From: JBBRWO01 sp964388455
Lineage (GTDB): Bacteria > Actinomycetota > Coriobacteriia > Anaerosomatales > JAAXUF01
Reading direction: 5' to 3'
Length of the DNA: 64,000 bases
Assembly: GCA_964388455.1 (NCBI GenBank)
Contig: CAYMAN010000006.1
Coordinates: forward strand, 25,402-89,401
A program made the position numbers and the translations under genes. Below the pieces are notes generated by a model. That model saw only the letters and a list, made by a program, of their open reading frames with translations, did no database searches and was not told where the DNA came from. Positions within the stretch are counted from its first letter, which is position 1. Every line of letters begins with the position of its first letter. This document shows positions 9,043 to 17,669 of the stretch, one piece after another.

Positions 9043-9281
9043 ACCGGACCGTCGAATGGGCTCAGTGGAAATCGCGTCGTCAGGAGAACATGCGCGACGC
9101 TGCACAACTCGCTGGTCGCCTTTCGACGTCGCGTCGCGCCGGCTCGAGCCGCAAGCGCAGCCCCGAGGACACCGATATGCTCACGCACATGGCGCTGGTC
9201 GAAGTCGCGCGCCGAAAAGGCGAGGGACGGCTCGTGGTTCTCGGCCCGCGCGAGTATGAACTGCACCTTCGGGCGAGGTAG
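9039..9281 (+). CDS. Small basic protein coupled to the HTH-nucleotidyltransferase
   Basis: 80 aa starting at ATG 9039, overlapping the upstream stop by 4 nt; a longer open frame upstream is only a shadow of the previous gene. It is rich in Arg/Lys and Ser, with a C-terminal 'ALVEVARRKGEGRLVVLGPREYEL' segment. I do not recognise a family. Coupling and size fit a partner (antitoxin or accessory) of the nucleotidyltransferase. Confidence 0.6.
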   Translation: MNRTVEWAQWKSRRQENMRDAAQLAGRLSTSRRAGSSRKRSPEDTDMLTHMALVEVARRKGEGRLVVLGPREYELHLRAR

Positions 9282-9408
9282 CGTCTCTTCACGGTCGGGT
9301 GGGCGTGGCCGGCCTCGGTTCCGCTACAATGTGCGCACCGACACGTATGTTTCAGCAAGCGTATTCACTTCGAGGAATCGTCAGCCACATCGCCAGGGGG
9401 TAGCTTCC

Positions 9409-10971
9409 ATGTCGCAGGTCGCCATCAAGCGCGCGCTCGTGTCCGTGACCGACAAGTCCGGCGTGGTGGAGTTCTGCCGCGCGCTGGTCGACGAGTTCGG
9501 CGTCGAGATCGTCTCGACCGGCGGCACCGCCAAGGCGCTCGCTGACGCCGGTGTGCCCGTGCGGCCCATCGACGACCTCACCGGTTTCCCCGAGATGATG
9601 GACGGCCGCGTCAAGACGCTTCACCCGCGCGTCCACGGTGGCCTTCTGGCTCGCCGAGATACCCCCTCGCACATGGCGACCGCCGAGGAGCACGGCATCG
9701 GCATGATCGACCTGGTGTGCGTCAACCTCTACGCCTTCGAGGCGACCATCGCCAAGGAAGGCGTGACCGAGGCCGACGCGATCGAGAACATCGACATCGG
9801 CGGGCCCAGCATGCTGCGCAGCGCCGCCAAGAACTTCGCGAGCGTCACCGTGGTCACCGAGCCCGCCCTCTACGACGACATCCTCGCCGAGATGCGCACC
9901 AACTCAGGAGCCACCACGCTGGAGACCCGTCGCGCCTGCGCCACCGCCGTCTTCGCTAAGACCAGCGCGTACGACTCGGCGATATGGATGTACCTCTCGG
10001 GATACAAGCAGACGATGTTCCCCGAGGAGGCGCGCTTCCGCCTCGAGAAGGTCCAGGACCTGCGCTACGGCGAGAACCCGCATCAGGGCGCCGCGTTCTA
10101 CCGCTTCATCGACGCCAAGGACAACACGCTCGCACGCGCCGAGCAGCTCCAGGGCAAGGAACTCAGCTACAACAACATCCTCGACACCGACGCCTGCTGG
10201 ACCGCCGTGCGCGAATTCACGGAGAAGCCAGCGGTCGTCATCGTGAAGCACACCAACCCCTGCGGCACGGCGATCGCCGACGACCTCACCGAGGCGTACA
10301 AGCTCGCGCAGGCCGCCGACCCCATCTCCGCATTCGGCGGCGTCATGGCGTTCAACCGCGAGGTCCCCGCGAGCCTCATCGAGGCCATCTACGAGCGCGG
10401 CCAGTTCGTCGAGGTCATGATCGCGCCGGAGTTCGAGCCCGGCGCGCTGGAGCTGCTCGCAAGCAAGCCCAACATCCGCGTGCTGCGCACCGGCGGCATC
10501 CGCCCCGTGGGCGGCCACTACGAGTCCCGCGCGGTAGAGGGCGGCATGCTGATCCAGGCGTCCGACACCATCGCCGAGGACCCCGCCGCCTTCACCGTCC
10601 CCACCAAGCGCCAGCCCACGCCTGAAGAGCTCGAGCAGCTGCTCTTCGCCTGGAAGGTCGCCAAGAGCGTGAAGTCCAACGCCATCCTGCTCGCCAAGGG
10701 CTTCGTGAGCGTGGGCGTGGGCGCCGGCCAGATGAACCGCGTCAACTCCGCGCGCATCGCGTGTGAGCAGGCCGGCGAGAATGCGAAGGGAGCCGTCGCC
10801 GCGAGCGATGCGTTCATGCCGTTCCCGGACTCGCTCGAGGTCTGCGCCGCCGCCGGCGTCACCGCGGTCATCCAGCCCGGGGGCTCCATGCGCGACGCCG
10901 AGTGCATCGAGGCCGCCGACCGTCTGGGCGTCGCGATGGTCTTCACCGGTCACCGCCACTTCCGCCACTAA
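9409..10971 (+). CDS. purH: Bifunctional AICAR formyltransferase / IMP cyclohydrolase
   Basis: PurH does the last two steps of IMP synthesis. The N-terminal cyclohydrolase (MGS-like) domain shows 'ALVSVTDKSGVVEF', 'STGGTAKAL', 'GRVKTLHPRVHGGLLARR' and 'IDIGGPSMLRSAAKN'; the C-terminal transformylase shows 'LRYGENPHQGAAFY', the 'KHTNPCG' active-site block, 'SAFGGV' and 'KSVKSNAI'. I place the start at ATG 9409, with AGGGGG 8 nt upstream, giving 520 aa, the normal size; the open frame runs further upstream without family similarity. It is separated from purMN by unrelated genes. Confidence 0.95.
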   Translation: MSQVAIKRALVSVTDKSGVVEFCRALVDEFGVEIVSTGGTAKALADAGVPVRPIDDLTGFPEMMDGRVKTLHPRVHGGLLARRDTPSHMATAEEHGIGMIDLVCVNLYAFEATIAKEGVTEADAIENIDIGGPSMLRSAAKNFASVTVVTEPALYDDILAEMRTNSGATTLETRRACATAVFAKTSAYDSAIWMYLSGYKQTMFPEEARFRLEKVQDLRYGENPHQGAAFYRFIDAKDNTLARAEQLQGKELSYNNILDTDACWTAVREFTEKPAVVIVKHTNPCGTAIADDLTEAYKLAQAADPISAFGGVMAFNREVPASLIEAIYERGQFVEVMIAPEFEPGALELLASKPNIRVLRTGGIRPVGGHYESRAVEGGMLIQASDTIAEDPAAFTVPTKRQPTPEELEQLLFAWKVAKSVKSNAILLAKGFVSVGVGAGQMNRVNSARIACEQAGENAKGAVAASDAFMPFPDSLEVCAAAGVTAVIQPGGSMRDAECIEAADRLGVAMVFTGHRHFRH

Positions 10972-11015
10972 TCCCCGCGCGGCGCACGCGTCGCGACACC
11001 GAAAGGCTCACGCAC

Positions 11016-11534
11016 ATGCGCATGAACGACTTCGACTGGGAGGGCTTCCGCGCCCTCGTCGGCAGGCTGGACTCGCTTCTGACGACGCCACCCGCAGATC
11101 CCGACACTTTCGCCGAGGATTGTCGCCGCACGCTCACATTCCTCTACACGGCGGGCGTCTCGATGCCCACTGCGGGCGACATCTTCGAGGAGGCCGGCGG
11201 TGACGCGTTCTGGGAGCGCGCCATGGCATCTGTCGCGACGACACTCGACCCCGCCGAGACCGAAGAGCGCATCACTGACCTCGCCGAGAAGATCGGCGCA
11301 TCGGTCGACGCGCTCCAGCCCGATGAGGTCGACGAGGATACCGATGAGGAGATGTTGCTCGCGGCTTCCAACCTCTGGGAGGTCCACCTGAGCCTCTCGG
11401 TCGGCGCCACACACTACGACGCCAAGCGCAGCAACGAGGCGGCGTGGGAGTGGTCGTTCGGCTTCGACGACTGGGGTGGGCAGGCACTTCTCGCGCTCAC
11501 CGGCCTGCACGACGTCTTGTGGGGCGTCAGGTAG
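11016..11534 (+). CDS. Acidic hypothetical protein, possibly DUF5063-like
   Basis: 172 aa from ATG 11016, with a GAAAGG purine stretch upstream. The protein is acidic and mostly helical with a C-terminal aromatic block ('AAWEWSFGFDDWGGQALLALTGLHDVLW'). The overall pattern reminds me of the DUF5063 family, but I cannot confirm it. No catalytic motif seen. It follows purH by 44 nt and may be cotranscribed. Confidence 0.6.
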   Translation: MRMNDFDWEGFRALVGRLDSLLTTPPADPDTFAEDCRRTLTFLYTAGVSMPTAGDIFEEAGGDAFWERAMASVATTLDPAETEERITDLAEKIGASVDALQPDEVDEDTDEEMLLAASNLWEVHLSLSVGATHYDAKRSNEAAWEWSFGFDDWGGQALLALTGLHDVLWGVR

Positions 11535-11606
11535 GGCAGGCGGTCACTGCACGAGCGCGTGTACCGGGCGCGAGGCGTAGACTAGGTACGTGGAGGGGGG
11601 TCTCCA

Positions 11607-12239
11607 GTGGAAACCGAACGGAATCTTACTGAATCGCCCGGGACGCCGCAGGGAGGTGTGCCGCTGCGTGCCGTCATCGTCGGTGCATCGGCGGGTGGCC
11701 CCGGACAGGTTCAGGCGCTGCTCGGGCAACTACCGGCCGACTTCCCTGTGCCCATCGCGGTGTGCCAGCACATGACCGCCGGAGCGACGGAGCTTTGGGC
11801 CGAGCGACTCGATGAATGCACGCCGTTCCGAGTGGTCGAAGCGTCCCCCGGAGCCAAGTTCGAGGCCGGCACGGTCTACGTCGCACCGAGCGGCAAGCAC
11901 ATGCGACTCCTGGGTCCCGCTGGCAATCCGCGGATCTCGCTGCTGCCCGACTTCGCCGACGCGATCCACGTGCCGTCGATCGATTTCCTGATGTCGTCGG
12001 CCGTGGATGTCTTCGGGAGTCGAGTGCTGGGCGTGATTCTGACGGGACTGGGATCGGATGGCGCTCTCGGCATGCTCTCGATTCGCCGAGCAGGTGGACC
12101 GACGATCTGTGAATCCGTGGACTCGGCACCGTTCTCGAGCATGCCGCTCGCAGCCACCGCGCTTGGGGCCGCTAGCGAGCACGTTCACCTCAAGCAGATG
12201 GGCGCAGTCATCGAAGCACGGGTCGCAGGCGCGCTCTGA
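11607..12239 (+). CDS. Stand-alone CheB-type protein-glutamate methylesterase domain
   Basis: 210 aa from GTG 11607, with a GGAGGGGGG ribosome-binding site 6 nt upstream. It matches the catalytic domain of CheB, which demethylates chemoreceptors: 'VIVGASAGGP' contains the catalytic Ser (GxSxGG), 'VCQHM' the His, and 'ILTGLGSDGALGML' the Asp. There is no receiver domain, so it is not controlled by phosphorylation like classic CheB. No chemotaxis gene lies nearby, so the true substrate may be something else. Confidence 0.82.
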   Translation: METERNLTESPGTPQGGVPLRAVIVGASAGGPGQVQALLGQLPADFPVPIAVCQHMTAGATELWAERLDECTPFRVVEASPGAKFEAGTVYVAPSGKHMRLLGPAGNPRISLLPDFADAIHVPSIDFLMSSAVDVFGSRVLGVILTGLGSDGALGMLSIRRAGGPTICESVDSAPFSSMPLAATALGAASEHVHLKQMGAVIEARVAGAL

Positions 12240-12246
12240 GGGCAGC

Positions 12247-13254
12247 CTAGCGCGCCGAGGCACCCTCGGCGAAGACGACGCCCGCTGCAGCCAACTCGCT
12301 GTGCAACGCGGTGACCAGGGCGTCCACCACGGGCAGCCTGTCTTGGTATCGGATGACTCGAATGGTCACCGAGCCCTGCACCCCCTGCGGCTGAAACACC
12401 GTGAAGCGGCAGGTCGGCTCGAAGTCCACGATGGCGTTGGGCTGCGAGTCGCGCACATCGGTCGCGACCTTCTCGGCGACGGACTTGGCGAGGGCGAGGT
12501 CCGAACCGTATGCGACGGTGAAGGGAACGACCGCGGTGTGCTCCTCGTCGGCTGCTGTGTAGTTGATCATGAGAGCTTTGGCGATGAGCGAGTTGGGGAC
12601 GATTATCTGGTCGCCGGACGGTGAGTTGAGAGTGGTGTTTCGCCAGGTCACGTCGTACGCGGTGCCCTCTTCGCCGGTTCCGAGCCTGAGATAGTCGCCA
12701 GGCTGCACCTGTCGTGACAGCGTGATCTGCAGGCCGCTGAAGAAGTTGGCGAGTGTGTCCTGCAGGCCGAGCGACACCGCCAGACCGACCACGCCCAGAG
12801 ATGCCATCAATGGCCCGATCCTCACGCCCAGAACCCCGAGTGTGACCGTGAGCCCGAGCGCCCAGATCACCAGCCGCGCCAGATTCACGAAGATGGTGCC
12901 CGATGGCGCCGTGACACTGTCCTGACCGAGGTACACGCGGATGAGCCAGCCGGCCAGGCGAGCTGCAAAGACCGTGACCGAGAGAACGGCGAGTACGCGG
13001 ATGCCCGTGTCTATGTGCGAGACGACTTCACTGCCGAGGAATGCGAAGGGGGATGTACCCCAGAGCGCGATCAGCACCGCCCACACCTCAGGCTGCCCGC
13101 GGAGGGCACCGGCCATCGCCCGGCGGACGTGATGGCCGGACCCGGCGTCGTGACGTAGGCTCCACACCATCACGCCGTCGATCGCGAAGCCGACCAGCAG
13201 CCCGCCGACGATCACGACGAACGCGTAGAACCACTCGCCAAACAGCTCGCTCAT
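12247..13254 (-). CDS. MscS-family mechanosensitive ion channel
   Basis: 335 aa with transmembrane helices near residues 8-30, 58-75, 83-105 and 125-150, then the MscS pore helix and beta domain: 'GVVGLAVSLGLQDTLANFFSGLQITLSRQVQPGDYL' is the family core, followed by 'VTWRNTTLNSPSGDQIIVPNSLI'. Such channels open under membrane tension and release solutes on osmotic down-shock. The gene converges on the cheB-like gene with only 7 nt between stops. An AGGAGGAT sits just upstream of the start at 13254. Confidence 0.92.
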   Translation of the reverse strand: MSELFGEWFYAFVVIVGGLLVGFAIDGVMVWSLRHDAGSGHHVRRAMAGALRGQPEVWAVLIALWGTSPFAFLGSEVVSHIDTGIRVLAVLSVTVFAARLAGWLIRVYLGQDSVTAPSGTIFVNLARLVIWALGLTVTLGVLGVRIGPLMASLGVVGLAVSLGLQDTLANFFSGLQITLSRQVQPGDYLRLGTGEEGTAYDVTWRNTTLNSPSGDQIIVPNSLIAKALMINYTAADEEHTAVVPFTVAYGSDLALAKSVAEKVATDVRDSQPNAIVDFEPTCRFTVFQPQGVQGSVTIRVIRYQDRLPVVDALVTALHSELAAAGVVFAEGASAR

Positions 13255-13410
13255 CGGGTGTATCCTCCTTGGTAGACGGCGTTCATGGTACCAGAGGGGG
13301 CGCCCTCAGCAGGCCCCGGCGGAGCGTCAGGAAATGGCTGGTTTGACCCGTTCCCAGCCAGCGGCTAGACTATCGCGTGCCCTGCGGCAGCGTGCGCAGC
13401 GGCTGTGTTC

Positions 13411-13486
13411 GGGCCGTTAGCTCAGTTGGTAGAGCAGGGGACTTTTAATCCCAAGGTCCCGGGTTCGAGCCCCGGGCGGCCCACCA
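13411..13486 (+). tRNA. tRNA-Lys (anticodon TTT)
   Basis: A 76-nt cloverleaf: acceptor GGGCCGT pairs with GCGGCCC (one G-T), D-arm GCTCAGTTGGTAGAGC, anticodon loop CTTTTAA with TTT, T-arm GGGTTCGAGCC, and an encoded CCA at 13484-13486. Confidence 0.96.
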
Positions 13487-13497
13487 GTAGTTAATAC

Positions 13498-13573
13498 GCC
13501 CCCATCGTCTAGTGGCCAAGGACTCCGCCCTTTCAAGGCGGCAACAGGGATTCGAATTCCCTTGGGGGCACCA
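13498..13573 (+). tRNA. tRNA-Glu (anticodon TTC), integration target
   Basis: A 76-nt cloverleaf: acceptor GCCCCCA/TGGGGGC, anticodon stem CCGCC/GGCGG with loop CTTTCAA (TTC), T-loop TTCGAAT, encoded CCA. Its last 23 nt are repeated at 44154-44176, marking it as the attachment target of the elements to the right; integration restores an intact 3' end. Confidence 0.96.
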
Positions 13574-13620
13574 GATTCTATGTAGACCCGTCTGTGGAAA
13601 CAGGCGGGTCTACCTGCGTC
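13551..13620. repeat. Left attachment repeat (attL-like), copy 1
   Basis: 70 bp identical to 44154-44223. It comprises the T-loop to CCA end of tRNA-Glu followed by 47 nt that include a perfect 14-bp hairpin. Identity ends sharply on both sides, although weaker similarity continues to the right into the shared core module. Confidence 0.9.
13582..13613 (+). terminator. 14-bp hairpin after tRNA-Glu
   Basis: Arms 13582-13595 and 13600-13613 pair fully (one G-T) around a GGAA tetraloop. It could terminate the tRNA-Lys/tRNA-Glu transcript or form part of the recombination site; no T-run follows. Confidence 0.6.
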
Positions 13621-13706
13621 TGGGCGAAGATGGGCACAAAGCTGGGCCGGAAGTAGCCAGGACAAGTGTGCCCATGTCGTGCCTTCGGATCGAGTCGGGG
13701 CGCGTA

Positions 13707-13778
13707 ATGGGGTTTTGATAGCCCCTAAAGGGCGGCGAGCGTCTTCCAAGCACGAGGTCATTCTCAAAACCACCCCAT
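13707..13778. repeat. Conserved nested inverted repeat near the attachment site, copy 1
   Basis: ATGGGGTTTTGA (13707-13718) pairs with TCTCAAAACCACCCCAT (13762-13778) with one bulge, enclosing the small hairpin GCCC-CTAAA-GGGC (13721-13733). The 13574-13937 stretch has no gene. The same structure occurs next to the second attachment repeat, where the inner stem reads GTCC/GGAC: a compensated C-G to T-A change. Confidence 0.6.
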
Positions 13779-13937
13779 CGTCCAACGGCCCTGAGAATGG
13801 GGGTGCCCTGCGTAGCACCCGCCTTGGACCAATCCGGCGCATCGCGTGTGGGCGCGAGATAGTCAACGAGCCCACCCTCCGATGCGAGGATGAGCCCGGT
13901 TTGTGGTGCGCCGCGACGTGGGGCCGTATGCCGATCT

Positions 13938-15107
13938 TCAGCCGAGCAGTGCGGCCTCGATAGCATCGGCCGCCTCGCGCTGCTGTCCGGGCAACACGTG
14001 GGCGTAGACCTGCAACGTGAACGCGACTGTCGAGTGCCCGAGACGCTTGGAAACGACATGAGGCGGTGTGCCTGCCTTAAGCAGGATGGTCGCGTGTGCA
14101 TGCCGCAAGTCATGGAACCGGACTCCCTCAAGGCCGCATGTCCCGACCACGGTCCGAAACCGGCCCGAGGCGGTCGAGGGTCGGGTGGGCTTACCTGTCG
14201 GCGTGGCTAATACGAGGTCGAGATCTTTCCAGCCGCCACCGAGCGTCAACCGATGCTCGGTCTGGCGCTTTCGATGTGACCTGAGTTTGGCGGTCGTGGC
14301 TGCGCCCAAGTCGACGGATCGTCCGTGACCCGATTTCGGCTCCTTGAACGAGTACCACAGGGAGTCTCCCTGTCCGACCATGTGCTCGATAACCGTGCGG
14401 CGGACATGGGCCACTCCGGCGTCGAGATCGATGTCGCTCCATCGAAGGGCCAGCAGCTCCCCAAGGCGTGCACCGGTAGTCAACGCCAGGTAAGCGGGAA
14501 GCTCGGAAGGAGTATCTTCAAGGACCTTGAGCAGGGCGGTCGCCTCCTCTTCGGCGAGCACTCGCATCTCCGGACGGTTGACTCTGGGTGGCGAGGTGAA
14601 CCGCGCCGGGTTCTTCGAAAGCACCCCGATCTCCACAGCGCGCTCAAGCGCCATCTTGAGTGCCACGTGTCGATGGTGCACGGTGGTCGGCGAGAGGCGC
14701 GACTCCTTCTTCTGGCCGCGCTCTGTCGCCAAGCTGTGTGCGTAGAACTCATCGAGATGCTGGGGTGAGAGCTCCTGGAGTCTCATCGCGCCAAGCGCCG
14801 GGATCACGCTGCTTCGAAGCAGTGATGCGTAGCGCTCCCACGTGCGCTGAGAGACCTGCGAACGCTTCCAGGTGAGCCACGATTCGAGGTAGTCAGACAG
14901 CTTCTGGTCAGACCTGCCGACGTAGTCGCCCCGTGACCGCTCGGACACGAGATGGGCGCGCTTGGCCTTGGCTTCAGCAAGCGTGCCCCTGACCGTATGG
15001 CTCTCGCGCCGGCGTTTGCCCGCCGCCGTCTTGGGAAGTTCGATGAACACTCGGTAGTAGCCCGGGGCGACTTTCAAGATGCCGTCCGCTGAGGTGGTCT
15101 TCGCCAT
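13938..15107 (-). CDS. int: Tyrosine-family site-specific integrase, element 1
   Basis: 389 aa, phage-integrase type. The N-terminal part holds an arm-binding and SAM-like core-binding domain ('SDYLESWLTWKRSQVSQRTWERY'); the catalytic domain shows Arg in 'TGARLGELLALRW', Lys in 'KEPKSGHGRSV', 'HDLRHAHAT', 'LGHSTVAFTLQVYAH' with the nucleophile Tyr. AGGGA lies before the start at 15107. It would recombine the tRNA-Glu 3' end. I count about ten differences from the copy at 44486-45655. Confidence 0.95.
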   Translation of the reverse strand: MAKTTSADGILKVAPGYYRVFIELPKTAAGKRRRESHTVRGTLAEAKAKRAHLVSERSRGDYVGRSDQKLSDYLESWLTWKRSQVSQRTWERYASLLRSSVIPALGAMRLQELSPQHLDEFYAHSLATERGQKKESRLSPTTVHHRHVALKMALERAVEIGVLSKNPARFTSPPRVNRPEMRVLAEEEATALLKVLEDTPSELPAYLALTTGARLGELLALRWSDIDLDAGVAHVRRTVIEHMVGQGDSLWYSFKEPKSGHGRSVDLGAATTAKLRSHRKRQTEHRLTLGGGWKDLDLVLATPTGKPTRPSTASGRFRTVVGTCGLEGVRFHDLRHAHATILLKAGTPPHVVSKRLGHSTVAFTLQVYAHVLPGQQREAADAIEAALLG

Positions 15108-15250
15108 AAGAGTGCTCCCTGTCGCTCGGCTCGCGCGTGCTCAAGTTACTGACGCGCGGTGTGGGAACACTACCTCTGGTTCGGGATGAAGCGAAGTGCT
15201 CCCGGCCGAACAGCGACGCAGGTTTCGGTTCGGACAGAAGCACAGACGCC

Positions 15251-16261
15251 CTAGTCGGACTTGCCGATTCTCTTGCGGCCCTTGCGGCGGTTTCGGCAGC
15301 GCACGGAGCAGTACCGAGCCGCGTCCAGTCGCGTAGTGAAGAGTCCCCCGCATAGTTCGCAGTACTTCACCATCCGGCCCTTTTCGGCCAGATCGCGAAA
15401 CGCCATGTAGGCAAGCGCGCTGATCAGTGAGCCGTGCGCCATCGAAGGAGAAAGCCCGTCTTCGGTGTAGAAGTAAGGGTTCGTGAGATCCAAGGCCATG
15501 TTGAGTCTCGTGATGCCGGCGGCACTCGAGTCGGGATCAGACGTGTCCCAGGCACCCTTGATTGTCTCCGTCAGGAAGTGGGCCGCTATCGCGAACTCGC
15601 TGAGCGGCTCGGAGTACTCCTGCCAGAAGCGTTCGCTGAGTGGTGTGGGGTAATGGTAGTCCTCAGCGCTGCCGCTCTCGGCTGCATGCGGGAAGAACGG
15701 CCCCCAGGCCTCCGCGAGAGCGACACGCTCAAGCTCGCTCCCAAGGAACGACGTGCGCATCAGGGCGTGGGGTTCTTCAATCCCCGACGACCAGTACTGA
15801 GTGGGTACTATGTCGCCGACCACGACAGATATCTCGTCGTCAGGAACATTCTGAGGCGCGGACTGATTGACACGGCGACGCCAGCTCGCGCCGGAGCGTG
15901 TCAGGGTGTCTTGTTGGATCACTGCATTCCCGAACAGGACCCCTGCCGCCCAACGCGGGGCGAGCACCGCGTTTGTGCATGCATGCGGAAGTATGCCGAG
16001 CAGCCCGAAGTTGGTCGTCCACTCAATAAGTCGGCGGCGCGCAAGCTTCGTCAGAGGTTCTTCGGGGACACCGCTCGAGTAGCGGCGCGGAAGCTCGCCG
16101 GCCACTGCGCTCAACGATTCATAGGGTGCGCGCTTGTCTGCGTCGGGGCGTGCTGCGCGAAGTGGCTCGAGATCGAGGTCGTAAGTCTCAGGGGCATCGT
16201 CACCCACGATTGAAAGTGACCAGTCGACCAGCCGCGACGTACCTTTCCACCAATGTCCCAC
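15251..16261 (-). CDS. Zinc-finger protein of the element core (CGNR-like C-terminus), copy 1
   Basis: 336 aa starting at GTG 16261 with GGGG upstream. The N-terminal 270 residues have no motif I know; the C-terminal 45 residues form a zinc knuckle 'YCELCGGLFTTR...YCSVRCRNRRKGRKR' with four cysteines and a basic tail, similar to CGNR-type zinc fingers that bind nucleic acid. It lies between integrase and methyltransferase in both elements, divergent from the latter over about 100 bp, so it may be a regulator of the element. Function unknown. Confidence 0.7.
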   Translation of the reverse strand: MGHWWKGTSRLVDWSLSIVGDDAPETYDLDLEPLRAARPDADKRAPYESLSAVAGELPRRYSSGVPEEPLTKLARRRLIEWTTNFGLLGILPHACTNAVLAPRWAAGVLFGNAVIQQDTLTRSGASWRRRVNQSAPQNVPDDEISVVVGDIVPTQYWSSGIEEPHALMRTSFLGSELERVALAEAWGPFFPHAAESGSAEDYHYPTPLSERFWQEYSEPLSEFAIAAHFLTETIKGAWDTSDPDSSAAGITRLNMALDLTNPYFYTEDGLSPSMAHGSLISALAYMAFRDLAEKGRMVKYCELCGGLFTTRLDAARYCSVRCRNRRKGRKRIGKSD

Positions 16262-16361
16262 TAATTACCCCAGTTTCGCCCAATGTTCAGTGGTAAGACT
16301 CTACCGCATGATGGGCTTGCGGCACAAAGAACCCAGTCGAAGACAGGACGGAGACAGCAGC

Positions 16362-17663
16362 ATGGTTGAACAGACACTCACGCAGGACGCACCTACGGAA
16401 CATGCCGGCGACGGGACACAGATCCCGATCCATTGCGCTCACGACGAGTCGGTGGCGCTCGAGGCACTCGTTGGCAATCCGCGAAATCCCAACCAGCATC
16501 CTGCAGCGCAGATCGAGATGCTCGCTAAGATCATCGCTGCCCAGGGCTGGCGTGCACCGATCACGGTGAGCAGGCGAAGCGGATTCGTGGTGCGCGGTCA
16601 CGGGAGACTGGCTGCTGCACACGTGCTCGGCACGGAATGCGCTCCGGTCGACTACCAGGAATACGAGAGCGAAGCGGCCGAATGGGCCGACCTAATCGCC
16701 GACAACCGCATAGCCGAACTCGCTGAGATCGACCTGTCGGCACTGAGCGACCTGCTGAAAGAACTCGACACCGCGCAGTTCGACATGGGGCTCACGGGCT
16801 TTGACGAGTTTGAACTTGAGCGGCTGATGACTTCATTTGCAGACGGCGGAATCGAAGTCGAAGAGGACGAGGTTCCGGATCTGCCGGAGATTCCGATCAC
16901 GAAACCGGGCGATCTGTGGCTGCTGGGGAATCACCGGGTGCTGTGCGGCGATTCGACTCGGAGCGATGACGTGACGCGACTCATGGGCGACCAGTGTGCC
17001 GTCTGCCTGTGGACCGACCCTCCCTACGGCGTGGAGTACGTCGGTAAGACCAAGGAAGCCAAGCGAATCAAGAACGACGGAGCAGCGACGCTCGGTTCTC
17101 TTCTGGCAGGGGCGTTCACCGCTGCAGACGGCGTACTGGCGTCTGGGTCACCGTTCTACATCGCACACCCGGCCGGTCCGCTTGCGCTCGTCTTCGAATC
17201 GGCCATTCGAGATGTCGGGTGGAAGGTCCATGAGTCACTCGTGTGGGTGAAGGATTCGATGGTGCTCGGACACTCGGACTATCACTATCGGCACGAGCCC
17301 ATCCTCTATGGCTGGACAGAAGGCGCGGGTCGGAGCGGACGTGGGAAGCAGAGCGCGTCTCGATGGTTCGGCGACAACGCCCAGACCAGTGTGTTTGAGA
17401 TCCCGCGCCCCAAACGCAGCGAAGAACACCCGACGATGAAGCCGGTGGCACTCGTCTCAGCCATGCTTGCGAACAGCGCACCCATCGGTGGCCTCGTGCT
17501 CGATCCGTTCCTCGGAAGCGGGACGACGCTCATCGCTGCCGAGCAGCTTGGACGGGTGTGCCTTGGGCTCGAACTCGATCCCGCCTATGTCGATGTCATC
17601 GTCAAGCGCTGGGAGAATCTCACCGGACGTACCGCCGTACTCGACACGGCCGAAAGGCCGTAG
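16362..17663 (+). CDS. ParB-like/DNA methyltransferase fusion, copy 1
   Basis: 433 aa from ATG 16362 (GGACGGAG upstream; an open frame extends 24 codons further but the second copy supports this start). N-terminus is a ParB/sulfiredoxin-like domain ('NPRNPNQHPAAQIEMLAKIIAAQGW', 'RGHGRLAAA'). The C-terminal half is a beta-class DNA methyltransferase: catalytic DPPYG near residue 225 and the AdoMet motif DPFLGSGTT near 385. Such ParB-methylase fusions are common on phages and mobile elements, where they may protect DNA from restriction. No cognate restriction enzyme is adjacent. Confidence 0.9.
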   Translation: MVEQTLTQDAPTEHAGDGTQIPIHCAHDESVALEALVGNPRNPNQHPAAQIEMLAKIIAAQGWRAPITVSRRSGFVVRGHGRLAAAHVLGTECAPVDYQEYESEAAEWADLIADNRIAELAEIDLSALSDLLKELDTAQFDMGLTGFDEFELERLMTSFADGGIEVEEDEVPDLPEIPITKPGDLWLLGNHRVLCGDSTRSDDVTRLMGDQCAVCLWTDPPYGVEYVGKTKEAKRIKNDGAATLGSLLAGAFTAADGVLASGSPFYIAHPAGPLALVFESAIRDVGWKVHESLVWVKDSMVLGHSDYHYRHEPILYGWTEGAGRSGRGKQSASRWFGDNAQTSVFEIPRPKRSEEHPTMKPVALVSAMLANSAPIGGLVLDPFLGSGTTLIAAEQLGRVCLGLELDPAYVDVIVKRWENLTGRTAVLDTAERP

Positions 17664-17669
17664 AGTCCT

